A stretch of 64,000 bases of DNA. It comes from Pedobacter heparinus DSM 2366. GTDB taxonomy: Bacteria > Bacteroidota > Bacteroidia > Sphingobacteriales > Sphingobacteriaceae. The notes beneath the pieces were generated by a model. The model saw only the letters and a list, made by a program, of their open reading frames with translations. It was not told the DNA's origin and did not search any database. Shown one piece after another: positions 35,667 through 43,340 of this stretch (its first letter is position 1; each line of letters opens with the position of its first letter). Made by a program: the position numbers and the translations under genes. Where the stretch lies: the NCBI RefSeq assembly GCF_000023825.1, contig NC_013061.1:2170001-2234000 (forward strand), written 5' to 3'.

Positions 35667-36236
35667 TTGGCATTAGGCAGACCAGGATTTAACAGGGGAC
35701 CACGTCCTCCTTTTAAGAAAAAAGAAGCAGAACATAATATTAATCAGTTTATCAGGGCACAAGAGGTAAGATTAGCTGGAGATAATGTTGAACCAGGGAT
35801 CTATCCTTTGGCAAAAGCTTTGGCCCTTGCCGACGAACTGGAACTGGATTTGGTAGAGATCTCTCCGAATGCGGTACCCCCGGTTTGCAGAATTATTGAT
35901 TACAGTAAGTTTGTTTACGAGCAGAAGAAAAAGCAGAAAGAGATTAAAGCAAATGCGAAGCAGACTGTAATTAAAGAGATCAGGTTTGGACCCAATACCA
36001 ATGACCACGATTTTCAGTTTAAACTAAAACATGCCATTAGTTTTCTGGAAAATGGGGAAAAAGTTAGGGCTTATGTTCATTTTAAAGGTAGGGCAATTGT
36101 TTATAAAGAGCAGGGAGAAATCTTACTGTTGAAATTTGCCCAGGCTTTAGAAGATATAGGGAAGGTTGAACTGTTGCCTAAGTTAGAAGGTAAGCGTATG
36201 TTTTTAACGCTTGCACCCAAAGTTGCTAAGAAATAA
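35667..36236 (+). CDS. infC: Translation initiation factor IF-3
   Basis: 189 residues from a TTG start at 35667. IF3N and IF3C are both present: [23 protein letters not shown], then [25 protein letters not shown] and [20 protein letters not shown]-3 prevents premature subunit joining and rejects poor start codons; in Escherichia coli infC itself starts with AUU and is autoregulated by that discrimination, so the non-ATG start here may play the same part. 13 bp after thrS. Confidence 0.96.
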   Translation: MALGRPGFNRGPRPPFKKKEAEHNINQFIRAQEVRLAGDNVEPGIYPLAKALALADELELDLVEISPNAVPPVCRIIDYSKFVYEQKKKQKEIKANAKQTVIKEIRFGPNTNDHDFQFKLKHAISFLENGEKVRAYVHFKGRAIVYKEQGEILLLKFAQALEDIGKVELLPKLEGKRMFLTLAPKVAKK

Positions 36237-36262
36237 ATAAATTACATAAATAAACACAGGTT

Positions 36263-36463
36263 ATGCCAAAAATGAAAACCAATTCCAGTGCTAAAAAGCG
36301 TTTTTCGCTTACTGGAACAGGTAAAATCGCAAGGAAGAACGCCTACAAAAGCCACATCTTAACCAAGATGTCGACTAAACGTAAGCGTAACTTAGGTCAA
36401 ACATCAATGGTGTCTGACGCTGACATGGGCAACGTTAAACGTATGCTTTGCATCGGTAAATAA
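36263..36463 (+). CDS. rpmI: 50S ribosomal protein L35
   Basis: 66 residues, basic. [21 protein letters not shown] and the later RKRNLGQ match bL35. Conserved position between infC and rplT confirms it. Confidence 0.96.
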   Translation: MPKMKTNSSAKKRFSLTGTGKIARKNAYKSHILTKMSTKRKRNLGQTSMVSDADMGNVKRMLCIGK

Positions 36464-36537
36464 TTAAATTTTTAACCAGGTACCCGGTAGTAAGTTTGCT
36501 GTAATACGCAACACCGTTTATCAAAAACAACAAAAAC

Positions 36538-36882
36538 ATGCCACGTTCGGTAAACGCAGTAGCTTCGAGAAGAAGAAGGAAAAAGGTCTTAAATTTAGCC
36601 AAAGGCTATTGGGGATCAAGAAGCAAGGTTTTCACCATTGCTAAAAATACGGTAGAAAAAGGTTTGCAATATGCATACCGTGACCGTAAAGTTAAGAAAA
36701 GAGAATTCCGCGGATTGTGGATCCAGCGTATCAATGCCGGAGCACGTCAGCACGGTATATCTTACTCTCAGTTAATCGGTAAATTAGCTGCTAAAAATAT
36801 TGGTTTGAACCGTAAAGTTTTAGCTGATTTAGCAATGAACCATCCGGAAGCTTTTAAAGCGGTAATTGATACAGTAAAATAG
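36538..36882 (+). CDS. rplT: 50S ribosomal protein L20
   Basis: 114 residues, basic. [26 protein letters not shown] and [18 protein letters not shown] are diagnostic for bL20, which binds 23S rRNA early in assembly and in other bacteria represses rpmI-rplT translation. The 74-bp rpmI-rplT spacer has GGTACCC but I see no clear copy of a known L20 operator. A strong terminator follows. Confidence 0.97.
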   Translation: MPRSVNAVASRRRRKKVLNLAKGYWGSRSKVFTIAKNTVEKGLQYAYRDRKVKKREFRGLWIQRINAGARQHGISYSQLIGKLAAKNIGLNRKVLADLAMNHPEAFKAVIDTVK

Positions 36883-36903
36883 ATTATCAATAATATTTTA
36901 TTG

Positions 36904-36933
36904 AAAAGGGGGCTGATATTGCCCCCTTTTTTT
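36904..36933. terminator. Strong intrinsic terminator after rplT
   Basis: AAAAGGGGGC pairs with GCCCCCTTTT around loop TGATATT and is followed by more T (to 36933). It lies between convergent rplT and bioD and has A/T tracts on both sides, so it can act in both directions. Confidence 0.92.
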
Positions 36934-36945
36934 ATGCTTTATGGT

Positions 36946-37560
36946 TTAGAGGTTGATGTATTTGCCGGCCCTTAGGATACTTTCCCGGTCGACAATACTC
37001 ATTTTTGGGATTTTGCCCAATACTTTTACTTTGCTGTACTGGCTGATGTAGGCCTCAGTTTCGGGATTGGGTGTTCCGTTAAATATGAGACCTTCTACGT
37101 TAATGCTGTGCGCTTTGAAGACTTCAAGTGTAAGCAGGGTATGGTTGATGCTGCCCAGGTAGTTTTGGGATACAACGATTACTTTTGCATTTAGGGCTTT
37201 GATGAGGTCGAGTATCAGCTCATTGTCGTTAAGCGGGACCATTAAGCCTCCGGCGCCTTCGATGACCAGATTGTTGTCTGTTGCTGGTGGTCTGATGGCC
37301 TCAATACTGATCTGCACACCGTCTATCCTGGCCGAAAGGTGTGGGGAGAGTGGTTGCCCCAGCCTGTATTTTTCGGGGTGGACAATGGTTTTGGGGTTAC
37401 TGACCAGGTGCTTGATGAACAGGCTGTCGCTGATCTCCAGGTCTCCGGATTGTATGGGTTTCCAGTAATCGGCCTGCAGTTTTTCTGTGAGGATGGCGCT
37501 GACCACAGTTTTGCCTATGCCTGTGCCGATACCTGTAATGAAATAAGTATTGTTATTCAT
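36946..37560 (-). CDS. bioD: Dethiobiotin synthase BioD
   Basis: 204 residues. The P-loop GIGTGIGKTVVSAIL near the N-terminus, KPIQSGD (substrate carbamate site) and VIEGAGGLMVPL are the three hallmark blocks. BioD closes the ureido ring of dethiobiotin from DAPA, CO2 and ATP. Its start overlaps the end of bioF by 8 bp. bioA and bioB are not in the window. Confidence 0.95.
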   Translation of the reverse strand: MNNNTYFITGIGTGIGKTVVSAILTEKLQADYWKPIQSGDLEISDSLFIKHLVSNPKTIVHPEKYRLGQPLSPHLSARIDGVQISIEAIRPPATDNNLVIEGAGGLMVPLNDNELILDLIKALNAKVIVVSQNYLGSINHTLLTLEVFKAHSINVEGLIFNGTPNPETEAYISQYSKVKVLGKIPKMSIVDRESILRAGKYINL

Positions 37561-38686
37561 GGGGCTTGATTGCTTTTAGTTCGTTAACCAGGGTTTCTAT
37601 CTCTTCGTTTGTATTGAACAGGTGCAGACAGATCCTTAACCTTTCCCGGCCTTCTGCTACGGTAGGGCTCAAGATGGCCTTTACATCTAGGCCTTTATAC
37701 TGAAGTGCAGCGGCGGCAGTTTTGGCCTCGCTGCTGTTTTGGTATAAAATGGTATGTACAGCACTTCTGCTTTGGGTGACAGGTAAAGAGGTTTGCCCGA
37801 TGAGGTAGAGGTAATGTGCTATTTTATCACTGATCAGCTGGGGATAGTCTGTTTCCTGCAGCAGCTGATAAGCAGCCTTTATAGTGGCAATGGTATGAAG
37901 AGGTGCTGCCGTAGTGTAAATGAAGGGTCTGGCGAAATTGATGAGGTATTCCCTGAGGTTGTGGCTGCCCAATACAATAGCGCCATGGCAGCCCATTGCT
38001 TTTCCGAAGGTGACAATGCGTGCAAACACCTTATTTTGCAGGCCCATTGCCTGGACCAGTCCGGCGCCCTGCCGGCCGAATATGCCGGTTGCGTGGGCTT
38101 CATCAACAATTAAACTGGCCTGGTATTGCTGGCACAGGGTACTGATTTCCTGCAGGGGGGGCATGTCGCCATCCATAGAGTAAACACTTTCAATAACTAC
38201 ATATATACTACCTTTGGCAGCTTTTAGCTTGGTTTCAAGATCATGCAGGTCATTGTGTTTAAAGCTATAACGGTTTGCATAGCTTAGGCGGGCACCATCG
38301 ATGAGGCTGGCATGGACCAGTTCGTCACAGATAACGGTATCGCCCCGCTGGGCCAGGGCGGAGAGGAGCCCAACATTGGCATCATAGCCGGAATTAAAGA
38401 TCAGTCCGGCTGCAGCCTCATGGAAACCGGCAATGTATTGTTCCGTTTCCTCTGTAAAAATATGGTTGCCGCTTAATAAACGTGAGCCGGTGGCCCCGTT
38501 CTTATAAGCAGGGATTTGGGCAAGCAGGTTTTGTGCTTTTGTTTTCAGTTCGGCAGAACCAGCAAAGCCCAGGTAATCATTGGAGGAGAAGTCGCAGGCA
38601 AAGGTATTTGCAGGCAGTTTTCGTAGAATACCCTTATCTGTTCTTTGCTGTAATTTATTGAGGATAAACTGCTCCGCCTGGTGCAT
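37553..38686 (-). CDS. bioF: 8-amino-7-oxononanoate synthase BioF
   Basis: 377 residues. PLP-dependent alpha-oxoamine synthase: FSSNDYLGFAG, NSGYDANVGLLSAL, VDEAHATGIFGRQGAG and the PLP-lysine segment VTFGKAMGCHGA. It condenses pimeloyl-thioester with L-alanine in biotin synthesis. Upstream it overlaps the stop codon of the XRE-S24 regulator by one base (TAATG), so regulator and bio genes are probably co-translated. Confidence 0.94.
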   Translation of the reverse strand: MHQAEQFILNKLQQRTDKGILRKLPANTFACDFSSNDYLGFAGSAELKTKAQNLLAQIPAYKNGATGSRLLSGNHIFTEETEQYIAGFHEAAAGLIFNSGYDANVGLLSALAQRGDTVICDELVHASLIDGARLSYANRYSFKHNDLHDLETKLKAAKGSIYVVIESVYSMDGDMPPLQEISTLCQQYQASLIVDEAHATGIFGRQGAGLVQAMGLQNKVFARIVTFGKAMGCHGAIVLGSHNLREYLINFARPFIYTTAAPLHTIATIKAAYQLLQETDYPQLISDKIAHYLYLIGQTSLPVTQSRSAVHTILYQNSSEAKTAAAALQYKGLDVKAILSPTVAEGRERLRICLHLFNTNEEIETLVNELKAIKPHE

Positions 38687-39462
38687 TAGTTTTTGTTTAG
38701 CTGGGAGATGGATTTTTGCATTTGGGCCATCATGGCACTCAAGGTTTCTATAGTAGGTTCCGGGGTTGGTTCAGGCAAAGAAGTTGAAATGTATGCCTTT
38801 GCCTTCCAGATTTCCATGATGTCATCTGCAGCAACGGTATAGGGATCGTAGATCTTATTGTCTGAGATTAGCTTAAGCTCTTTATTTTCTTTAAAACGGT
38901 TTCCTGCCCTTTTGTAAACGACACCTTCCGTTCTGCTTACAATGATATAGGTTTCACCTGTTTTAACGTCGTTCCAGTTGTCCATATATTCTGCAACGAT
39001 CACACTTCCAGGCTGTATGGGCAGCATAGAATCGCCTACAATTTCGAAGGCCCTGAAGGTACCATGTTTTAAAAAGGGGAGTGGAAGCTGAAATCTGGGT
39101 AGTTCTTTGATGTATTGAGGGTCTGCAAATCCGTTGAGATAGCCGGCACTTGCCTTTACGGGAACCATTTCTATATTCTCGTTGTCATCTTTGTCTACCG
39201 ATATACTTAATATCCGCAAGTTAGATCCCTGGCTTTTTGGCTTGGGTTTCCAGTCGTCATTGATATTTTCGTTGATAAACTCATCTATTGTCAGGTCGAA
39301 ATATTCTGCTATTTTTTTTAGCAAATCATATTTGGGTTCAGCCCGGTCTTCCTCGTATGCCCCAATAAGAGATCGCTTAATTTGCATAGCATCAGCGAAT
39401 TGCTGTTGTGTATGGCCTTTTTTCTTTCTTAAGTACTTCAGGTTGCTTGAAATATTTGACAT
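38686..39462 (-). CDS. XRE-S24 (LexA/CI-like) transcriptional regulator
   Basis: 258 residues. HTH_XRE at about residues 4-60 (NLKYLRKKKGHTQQQFADAM ... IKRSLIGAYEEDRAEPK). A linker leads to an S24 peptidase-like domain with an Ala-Gly cleavage site in KASAGYLNGF, nucleophile Ser in GDSMLPIQPG and Lys in GVVYKRA: all parts needed for LexA/CI-type self-cleavage are there. It is the first gene of a unit that continues into bioF-bioD with a one-base overlap. Its promoter region carries two dyads that could be its own operators. Confidence 0.9.
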   Translation of the reverse strand: MSNISSNLKYLRKKKGHTQQQFADAMQIKRSLIGAYEEDRAEPKYDLLKKIAEYFDLTIDEFINENINDDWKPKPKSQGSNLRILSISVDKDDNENIEMVPVKASAGYLNGFADPQYIKELPRFQLPLPFLKHGTFRAFEIVGDSMLPIQPGSVIVAEYMDNWNDVKTGETYIIVSRTEGVVYKRAGNRFKENKELKLISDNKIYDPYTVAADDIMEIWKAKAYISTSLPEPTPEPTIETLSAMMAQMQKSISQLNKN

Positions 39463-39493
39463 AAAATAAAATTTTAAAATAAATTTGTTTTTG

Positions 39494-39506
39494 CTAATAT
39501 TATTAG
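39494..39506. promoter_or_regulatory. Candidate operator dyad 1 (XRE-S24 regulator)
   Basis: CTAATA-T-TATTAG, a perfect 13-bp dyad 32 bp upstream of the regulator start, downstream of its candidate promoter. AT-rich surroundings raise the chance background. Confidence 0.4.
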
Positions 39507-39546
39507 TATTATTGTGCCAATAAAGTTAGTTATATTTATTATTGTA

Positions 39547-39579
39547 CAAATATATACTAATTTATTTAGTTGTAAGCAA
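39547..39579 (-). promoter_or_regulatory. Candidate promoter of the regulator-bio unit
   Basis: Minus-strand TATATTTG (39554-39547) matches the -7 consensus, with TTG (39579-39577) 22 nt upstream. It would give a leader of about 80 nt before the ATG at 39462. Confidence 0.4.
39556..39570. promoter_or_regulatory. Candidate operator dyad 2 (XRE-S24 regulator)
   Basis: ACTAA-TTTAT-TTAGT, perfect 5-bp arms, lying between the -7 and -33 elements proposed for the regulator. Its CTAA/TTAG half-sites resemble those of dyad 1. Confidence 0.35.
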
Positions 39580-39593
39580 TTTTATAGATAGTT

Positions 39594-39944
39594 ATGAAAA
39601 AATTTGTGTACGTGGTAACAGACAGGAACAGGACCAGTTTACATGTTGGGATGAGTTCCGATCTAATTAAGACATTAGATTTCTACAAACAAATGCCTTG
39701 TTTATTGTTTGACAGCGGGCAGCAGCTCACGCGATTGGTTTACTTTGAAGAGTTAAAGACAGAGGCCCAGGCGTTGAGCCGCTTTAAGCTGATCAGCAGG
39801 TTTACACGAACACAAAAAGAAAGGCTGGTACGTTCCTGTAACCCAGACTGGATAGATCTTACTATAGGATTGGATTTTGAGCACATTACGACCAACAAGA
39901 AGATGGTCAATCAGGTAAACCTGTCGTTCAGTATACTTTCTTAG
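39594..39944 (+). CDS. GIY-YIG-like small protein, probably catalytically degenerate
   Basis: 116 residues. Strand pattern VYVVTDRNRTSLHVGMSSDL corresponds to the GIY...YIG pair of strands, and LVYFEELKTEAQALSRFKLISRFTR followed by NPDWIDL matches the rest of the fold. The canonical Tyr-Ile-Gly reads His-Val-Gly and the catalytic Arg expected in the following helix is not seen, so nuclease activity is doubtful. It is divergent from the XRE-S24 regulator and shares its 131-bp regulatory spacer. Confidence 0.75.
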   Translation: MKKFVYVVTDRNRTSLHVGMSSDLIKTLDFYKQMPCLLFDSGQQLTRLVYFEELKTEAQALSRFKLISRFTRTQKERLVRSCNPDWIDLTIGLDFEHITTNKKMVNQVNLSFSILS

Positions 39945-39945
39945 T

Positions 39946-40018
39946 GCTCTCTTAATTTGGTGCTCTCACGCTCTCAGGCGCTCTCAACGCTCTCACGCTC
40001 TCACGCTCTCACGCTCTC
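39946..40018. repeat. Array of eight GCTCTC motifs, mostly at 8-bp period
   Basis: GCTCTC begins at 39946, 39962, 39970, 39980, 39989, 39997, 40005 and 40013, so the spacings are 16, 8, 10, 9, 8, 8 and 8; the commonest unit is ACGCTCTC. It fills the spacer after the GIY-YIG stop codon. Confidence 0.9.
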
Positions 40019-40023
40019 AGATT

Positions 40024-40059
40024 GTTAACAGTACATTTTTAACTAAATGTACTGTTAAC
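40024..40059. terminator. 15-bp perfect hairpin between convergent genes
   Basis: GTTAACAGTACATTT pairs perfectly with AAATGTACTGTTAAC around a 6-nt loop. It ends 8 bp before the stop of the convergent gene. There is no T-run on either side, so it may be a terminator of low efficiency, an mRNA 3' end protector or a protein site. Confidence 0.55.
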
Positions 40060-40066
40060 TGAGGGC

Positions 40067-43000
40067 TTACCATCCCGGGGCAAAAGTAAGGCCGAATACA
40101 CCTGCTGAGATATCTTTACGCTGGAATGGAATGGCATAATAAGGTTCGAGTACAAAGTAACCGAATACATTAACACGTAAAGATATACCCACACTTAATG
40201 CCGGAACACGTTCGTTGGTACCGGTATATACCGGATTATTGTTGAGGTCTTTAACCGGCAGGCCGTCAGACCCCAGCTTGGGTCTGATGTTATTGGTGGG
40301 CTGGTTTTTAAATACCACTTTAGAGTCTTCGTTCCAGGCCAGACCGGCATCAAAGAAGAGATTCAGGTCTGTAAAGAGAAATTTAGAAGGAATGGCAGAC
40401 AGCTTTTTTGGACCTGTAAAAGGAAGCCGGAGTTCAAAATTAAATACAGCCATTTTACTTCCTGAAAGCTGGTTGATATCAAAACCATTACTGGTTCCGG
40501 TACTCCCACTATTGTATAAGGAATTCGCTTCATAACCTCTGATGAAATATGGGTATCCTACATATAGCGGGTATAAGTTTTCGCCGTCTTTACCAATCCT
40601 CAGGTAGTTATAGCTTCTGGCAGCGATGGTAATGGGTTTTAAGCGCCAGTATTTTCTTACATCAATGGTTGCTGCCGAGAATTTGTAATCACCAAAATAC
40701 TGTTCCATGCCCAGGCGGTACCTGAAACCCTCCAGAGGTGAGGTGATGCCATTGATGGAATTGTCGCCCACAAAAGAAGCATTGAGCTGGAAGATGCTAA
40801 AGCTTTTGAGCGGAACTCCCAGATCATTGGTCGCTTCGCTCAGTGGTACTTTTCTTTTGTCCGAAGTGATGTAATAACCGGGATAACCATTCAGGTTCTC
40901 ATAGTAATTGCTGATGCGGTCTACCCTGTAGCTGTAACGTGAGAATGCACCACCTGTTTCAAAACGGTGTACCTTATTGAAAGGGTAGGCACCAAATACC
41001 TGTGCCTGGTCTTCAAATGTACGGATCAGGTTGGTCCTGTCGTCAATTACGCTAACCGGAGTTCCATTGTTGTCCAGTGTAGTTTGAACAATTTCTCGGA
41101 AACCGGTGATATAAGGGATATGCGATAAAGCTACGCCCCAGTTGATCCGGTTTTGCTGGTTGATGTAACCCACCAGTCCCCCGAAATCATAGATCTCCCC
41201 GTTTACAGAAAGGTTGGCAACGATCTGGTTACGACCAAGTATATCGCTGAACATTCCGACAATACCACCCTGTACACCAGTACCGAAGCGGCTGGTGGAA
41301 ACACCTACGCCGCTGTTGGCGAGGTAGTCCAGCTTAAATTTAGGCTTGTAAGGCACAAGGCGCATAGAATCTGCTATGGTTTTTTCAAAGCGTTCAAAAT
41401 TGCCGAGGTTGGAGTTTACAATGTCAACACCAATGGTTTCCATGGGTGGCAGCACGGCAGCATCAAAATTTACTGCATTGGCATCTACCGGTTTTGAACG
41501 GAAACTGCTGATCGGGGAGTTGTATAAAGTATAACGCTGCGAACGGTAGTAGCTGTACACGATGTCGTCATTTCTGGATACGGAGATGGCCGGAGAAAAT
41601 TCCGTAATGCCACTGATCCCCGTAAAATAATCGGTTAGCTGTTTAACCGTATTGTCGGCCAGGTTGTACGCATAAAGATTCCTGAACCCGTCCCTGTTGG
41701 ATAAGAAAAAGAGCCTTTTGCTGTCGCCAGAAAACTGGGCATTGAGGTTATTGGCGCCAGGGAATACGGGGATATCAGTTAAAGTTTTGCTTTCAATATC
41801 GTAAATACTCAGGTTGATGGAGTGGACTGCCGTATTGTTGTTTTTAGTTATAGAGGCCCTGTCTGATGAAAAGGCTATTTTCTTTCCATCCTGTGAATAG
41901 GCGGGGGCATAGTCTGAATAGGCGTCATTGGTAATCTGGGTAACCTTTTTCGTTTTAAGGTTATAAGAGAAGATATCACTTTGGCCCTGTATCATTCCGG
42001 AGAAAGCGATGTCATCGCCATTTGGCGACCAGGACAAGTTGCCAAACTGCGCCACATCGCCCATGTCTGCACGCAAGGCAACGCTGCCATTGTCTATATT
42101 GATGATCATCAGCTGGTTTTTGCCCTTGCTGAAAATGCTAAAGGCAAATTGTTTACCGTCTGGCGACCAGGTACCTGCAGATTCGAGGAAGTTAAAATCG
42201 TCGATATGTGAATTGGCGACCTGGCTGCTGAGCTTTCTGATAATTTTACCGGTTTTTGCATCGGCGAGAAAGAGGTCTATTCCAAAAAGATCTTTTTCAG
42301 ATAAGAAGGCAAGGTATTTGCCATCCGGACTAATAGAGGGCGCTACGTTCATGTTCCCTGCATTTTTATTGTCGATGATCTTTGTTCCGGTAATCCTGAT
42401 CTGGGAGCTGTCTGCCCTTAACATAGGGCGGTAATGCGCTTCAATGGCATTTTTCCAGAGACCTGAAAGCGTCCTGTCATCATACCCGAAGGTATACCTC
42501 AATCCGTTCTCATAACCATATTTTGCGGTGGCCTTAAATAAGGGAACGATGGTGGTATCGCCATATACAGAGCCAACAAAAGTCCAGAATGCCTGTCCAT
42601 ATCTGTAGGGAAAATATTTATTGGAATTGGTAAGGTCTTTTAAGGAAGGGATATCCCTGTTCAGCAAAGCGTCCCTCATCCACATGGAAGTGAAGGCATC
42701 CGTTTTTCCTACAGAAAGGTACTCGGCCATACCCTCTATCATCCATAAGGGGATCTGGCTTACATTTTCCAGGTTGACAGAATCTTTTTCCAGTAAAAGG
42801 TGGTATTGAAAAGCATGTACCAGCTCATGACCTAAAACATGCCGTGTTTGGTTATTCAGCTCCATCACCGGCATGATTACCCTGTTTTTAAAAGCTTCTG
42901 TAACCCCGCCGGTTCCTATGCCAACCTCGCCCTGCAGGGCAGTGGTTTGCTGAAAATCAGGATGGTTATTGTAAAGTATGATCGGGTTCTTTTTCAGAAA

Positions 43001-43249
43001 GGTATCCCTGAAAATCTCCTGGTGCATTTTATACCAGGTCTCTGCATCCTGGGCAAATTTCTGTATCAGCTGTTCATTTTTAAGGTAATAGTAGATCTCG
43101 AAATGTGGGGTCTGCAGTACTTTAAACTTCTCATTGTTGTAGCGAACCCTGTTTTGTCCGAAATACTGGGCATGAAGGGAGGTAGAAAACATCGTGAAGA
43201 TGAACAGAACAGGAATTAATCTTTTGAGGAAAGTATAGCTTTTATTCAT
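40067..43249 (-). CDS. Peptidase-MA-like, PD40-propeller, outer-membrane barrel fusion
   Basis: 1060 residues. Signal peptide (ending SLHAQ). Residues about 40-290 carry a gluzincin-type zinc site, HELVH (in LGHELVHAFQYH) with downstream Glu in MIEGMAEYLS. Residues about 300-590 hold PD40 propeller repeats (SPDGKYLAFLSEKD, WSPDGKQFAFSIF, WSPNGDDIAFSG, YSQDGKKIAFSSD). From about 640 to the end strands resemble a BamA/bacterial surface-antigen barrel and finish with a typical barrel end (GLTFAPGW). It is likely an outer-membrane protein presenting a metalloprotease. Substrate unknown. Confidence 0.85.
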   Translation of the reverse strand: MNKSYTFLKRLIPVLFIFTMFSTSLHAQYFGQNRVRYNNEKFKVLQTPHFEIYYYLKNEQLIQKFAQDAETWYKMHQEIFRDTFLKKNPIILYNNHPDFQQTTALQGEVGIGTGGVTEAFKNRVIMPVMELNNQTRHVLGHELVHAFQYHLLLEKDSVNLENVSQIPLWMIEGMAEYLSVGKTDAFTSMWMRDALLNRDIPSLKDLTNSNKYFPYRYGQAFWTFVGSVYGDTTIVPLFKATAKYGYENGLRYTFGYDDRTLSGLWKNAIEAHYRPMLRADSSQIRITGTKIIDNKNAGNMNVAPSISPDGKYLAFLSEKDLFGIDLFLADAKTGKIIRKLSSQVANSHIDDFNFLESAGTWSPDGKQFAFSIFSKGKNQLMIINIDNGSVALRADMGDVAQFGNLSWSPNGDDIAFSGMIQGQSDIFSYNLKTKKVTQITNDAYSDYAPAYSQDGKKIAFSSDRASITKNNNTAVHSINLSIYDIESKTLTDIPVFPGANNLNAQFSGDSKRLFFLSNRDGFRNLYAYNLADNTVKQLTDYFTGISGITEFSPAISVSRNDDIVYSYYRSQRYTLYNSPISSFRSKPVDANAVNFDAAVLPPMETIGVDIVNSNLGNFERFEKTIADSMRLVPYKPKFKLDYLANSGVGVSTSRFGTGVQGGIVGMFSDILGRNQIVANLSVNGEIYDFGGLVGYINQQNRINWGVALSHIPYITGFREIVQTTLDNNGTPVSVIDDRTNLIRTFEDQAQVFGAYPFNKVHRFETGGAFSRYSYRVDRISNYYENLNGYPGYYITSDKRKVPLSEATNDLGVPLKSFSIFQLNASFVGDNSINGITSPLEGFRYRLGMEQYFGDYKFSAATIDVRKYWRLKPITIAARSYNYLRIGKDGENLYPLYVGYPYFIRGYEANSLYNSGSTGTSNGFDINQLSGSKMAVFNFELRLPFTGPKKLSAIPSKFLFTDLNLFFDAGLAWNEDSKVVFKNQPTNNIRPKLGSDGLPVKDLNNNPVYTGTNERVPALSVGISLRVNVFGYFVLEPYYAIPFQRKDISAGVFGLTFAPGW

Positions 43250-43340
43250 ATCGCTTGTATTTCAAGAGTTGGTTTTAAATTTACGCAAAATAGTAATACC
43301 TAGATTGCAGCTTATTTAAGCAATGTGTAAACAACCAGGT

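Noticed and set aside
36464..36537. L20 operator or pseudoknot in the rpmI-rplT gap
   Set aside because: Only short GC patches are visible and no clear match to a 23S rRNA mimic; cannot be supported by eye.
38686..39944. Prophage or mobile element remnant around the S24 regulator
   Set aside because: No integrase, attachment repeats, phage structural genes or tRNA occur; the regulator is embedded in the bioF-bioD unit.
39946..40018. CRISPR or coding low-complexity repeat
   Set aside because: Eight-base units with drifting spacing, lying after a stop codon in a gap with no open frame on either strand long enough to matter.
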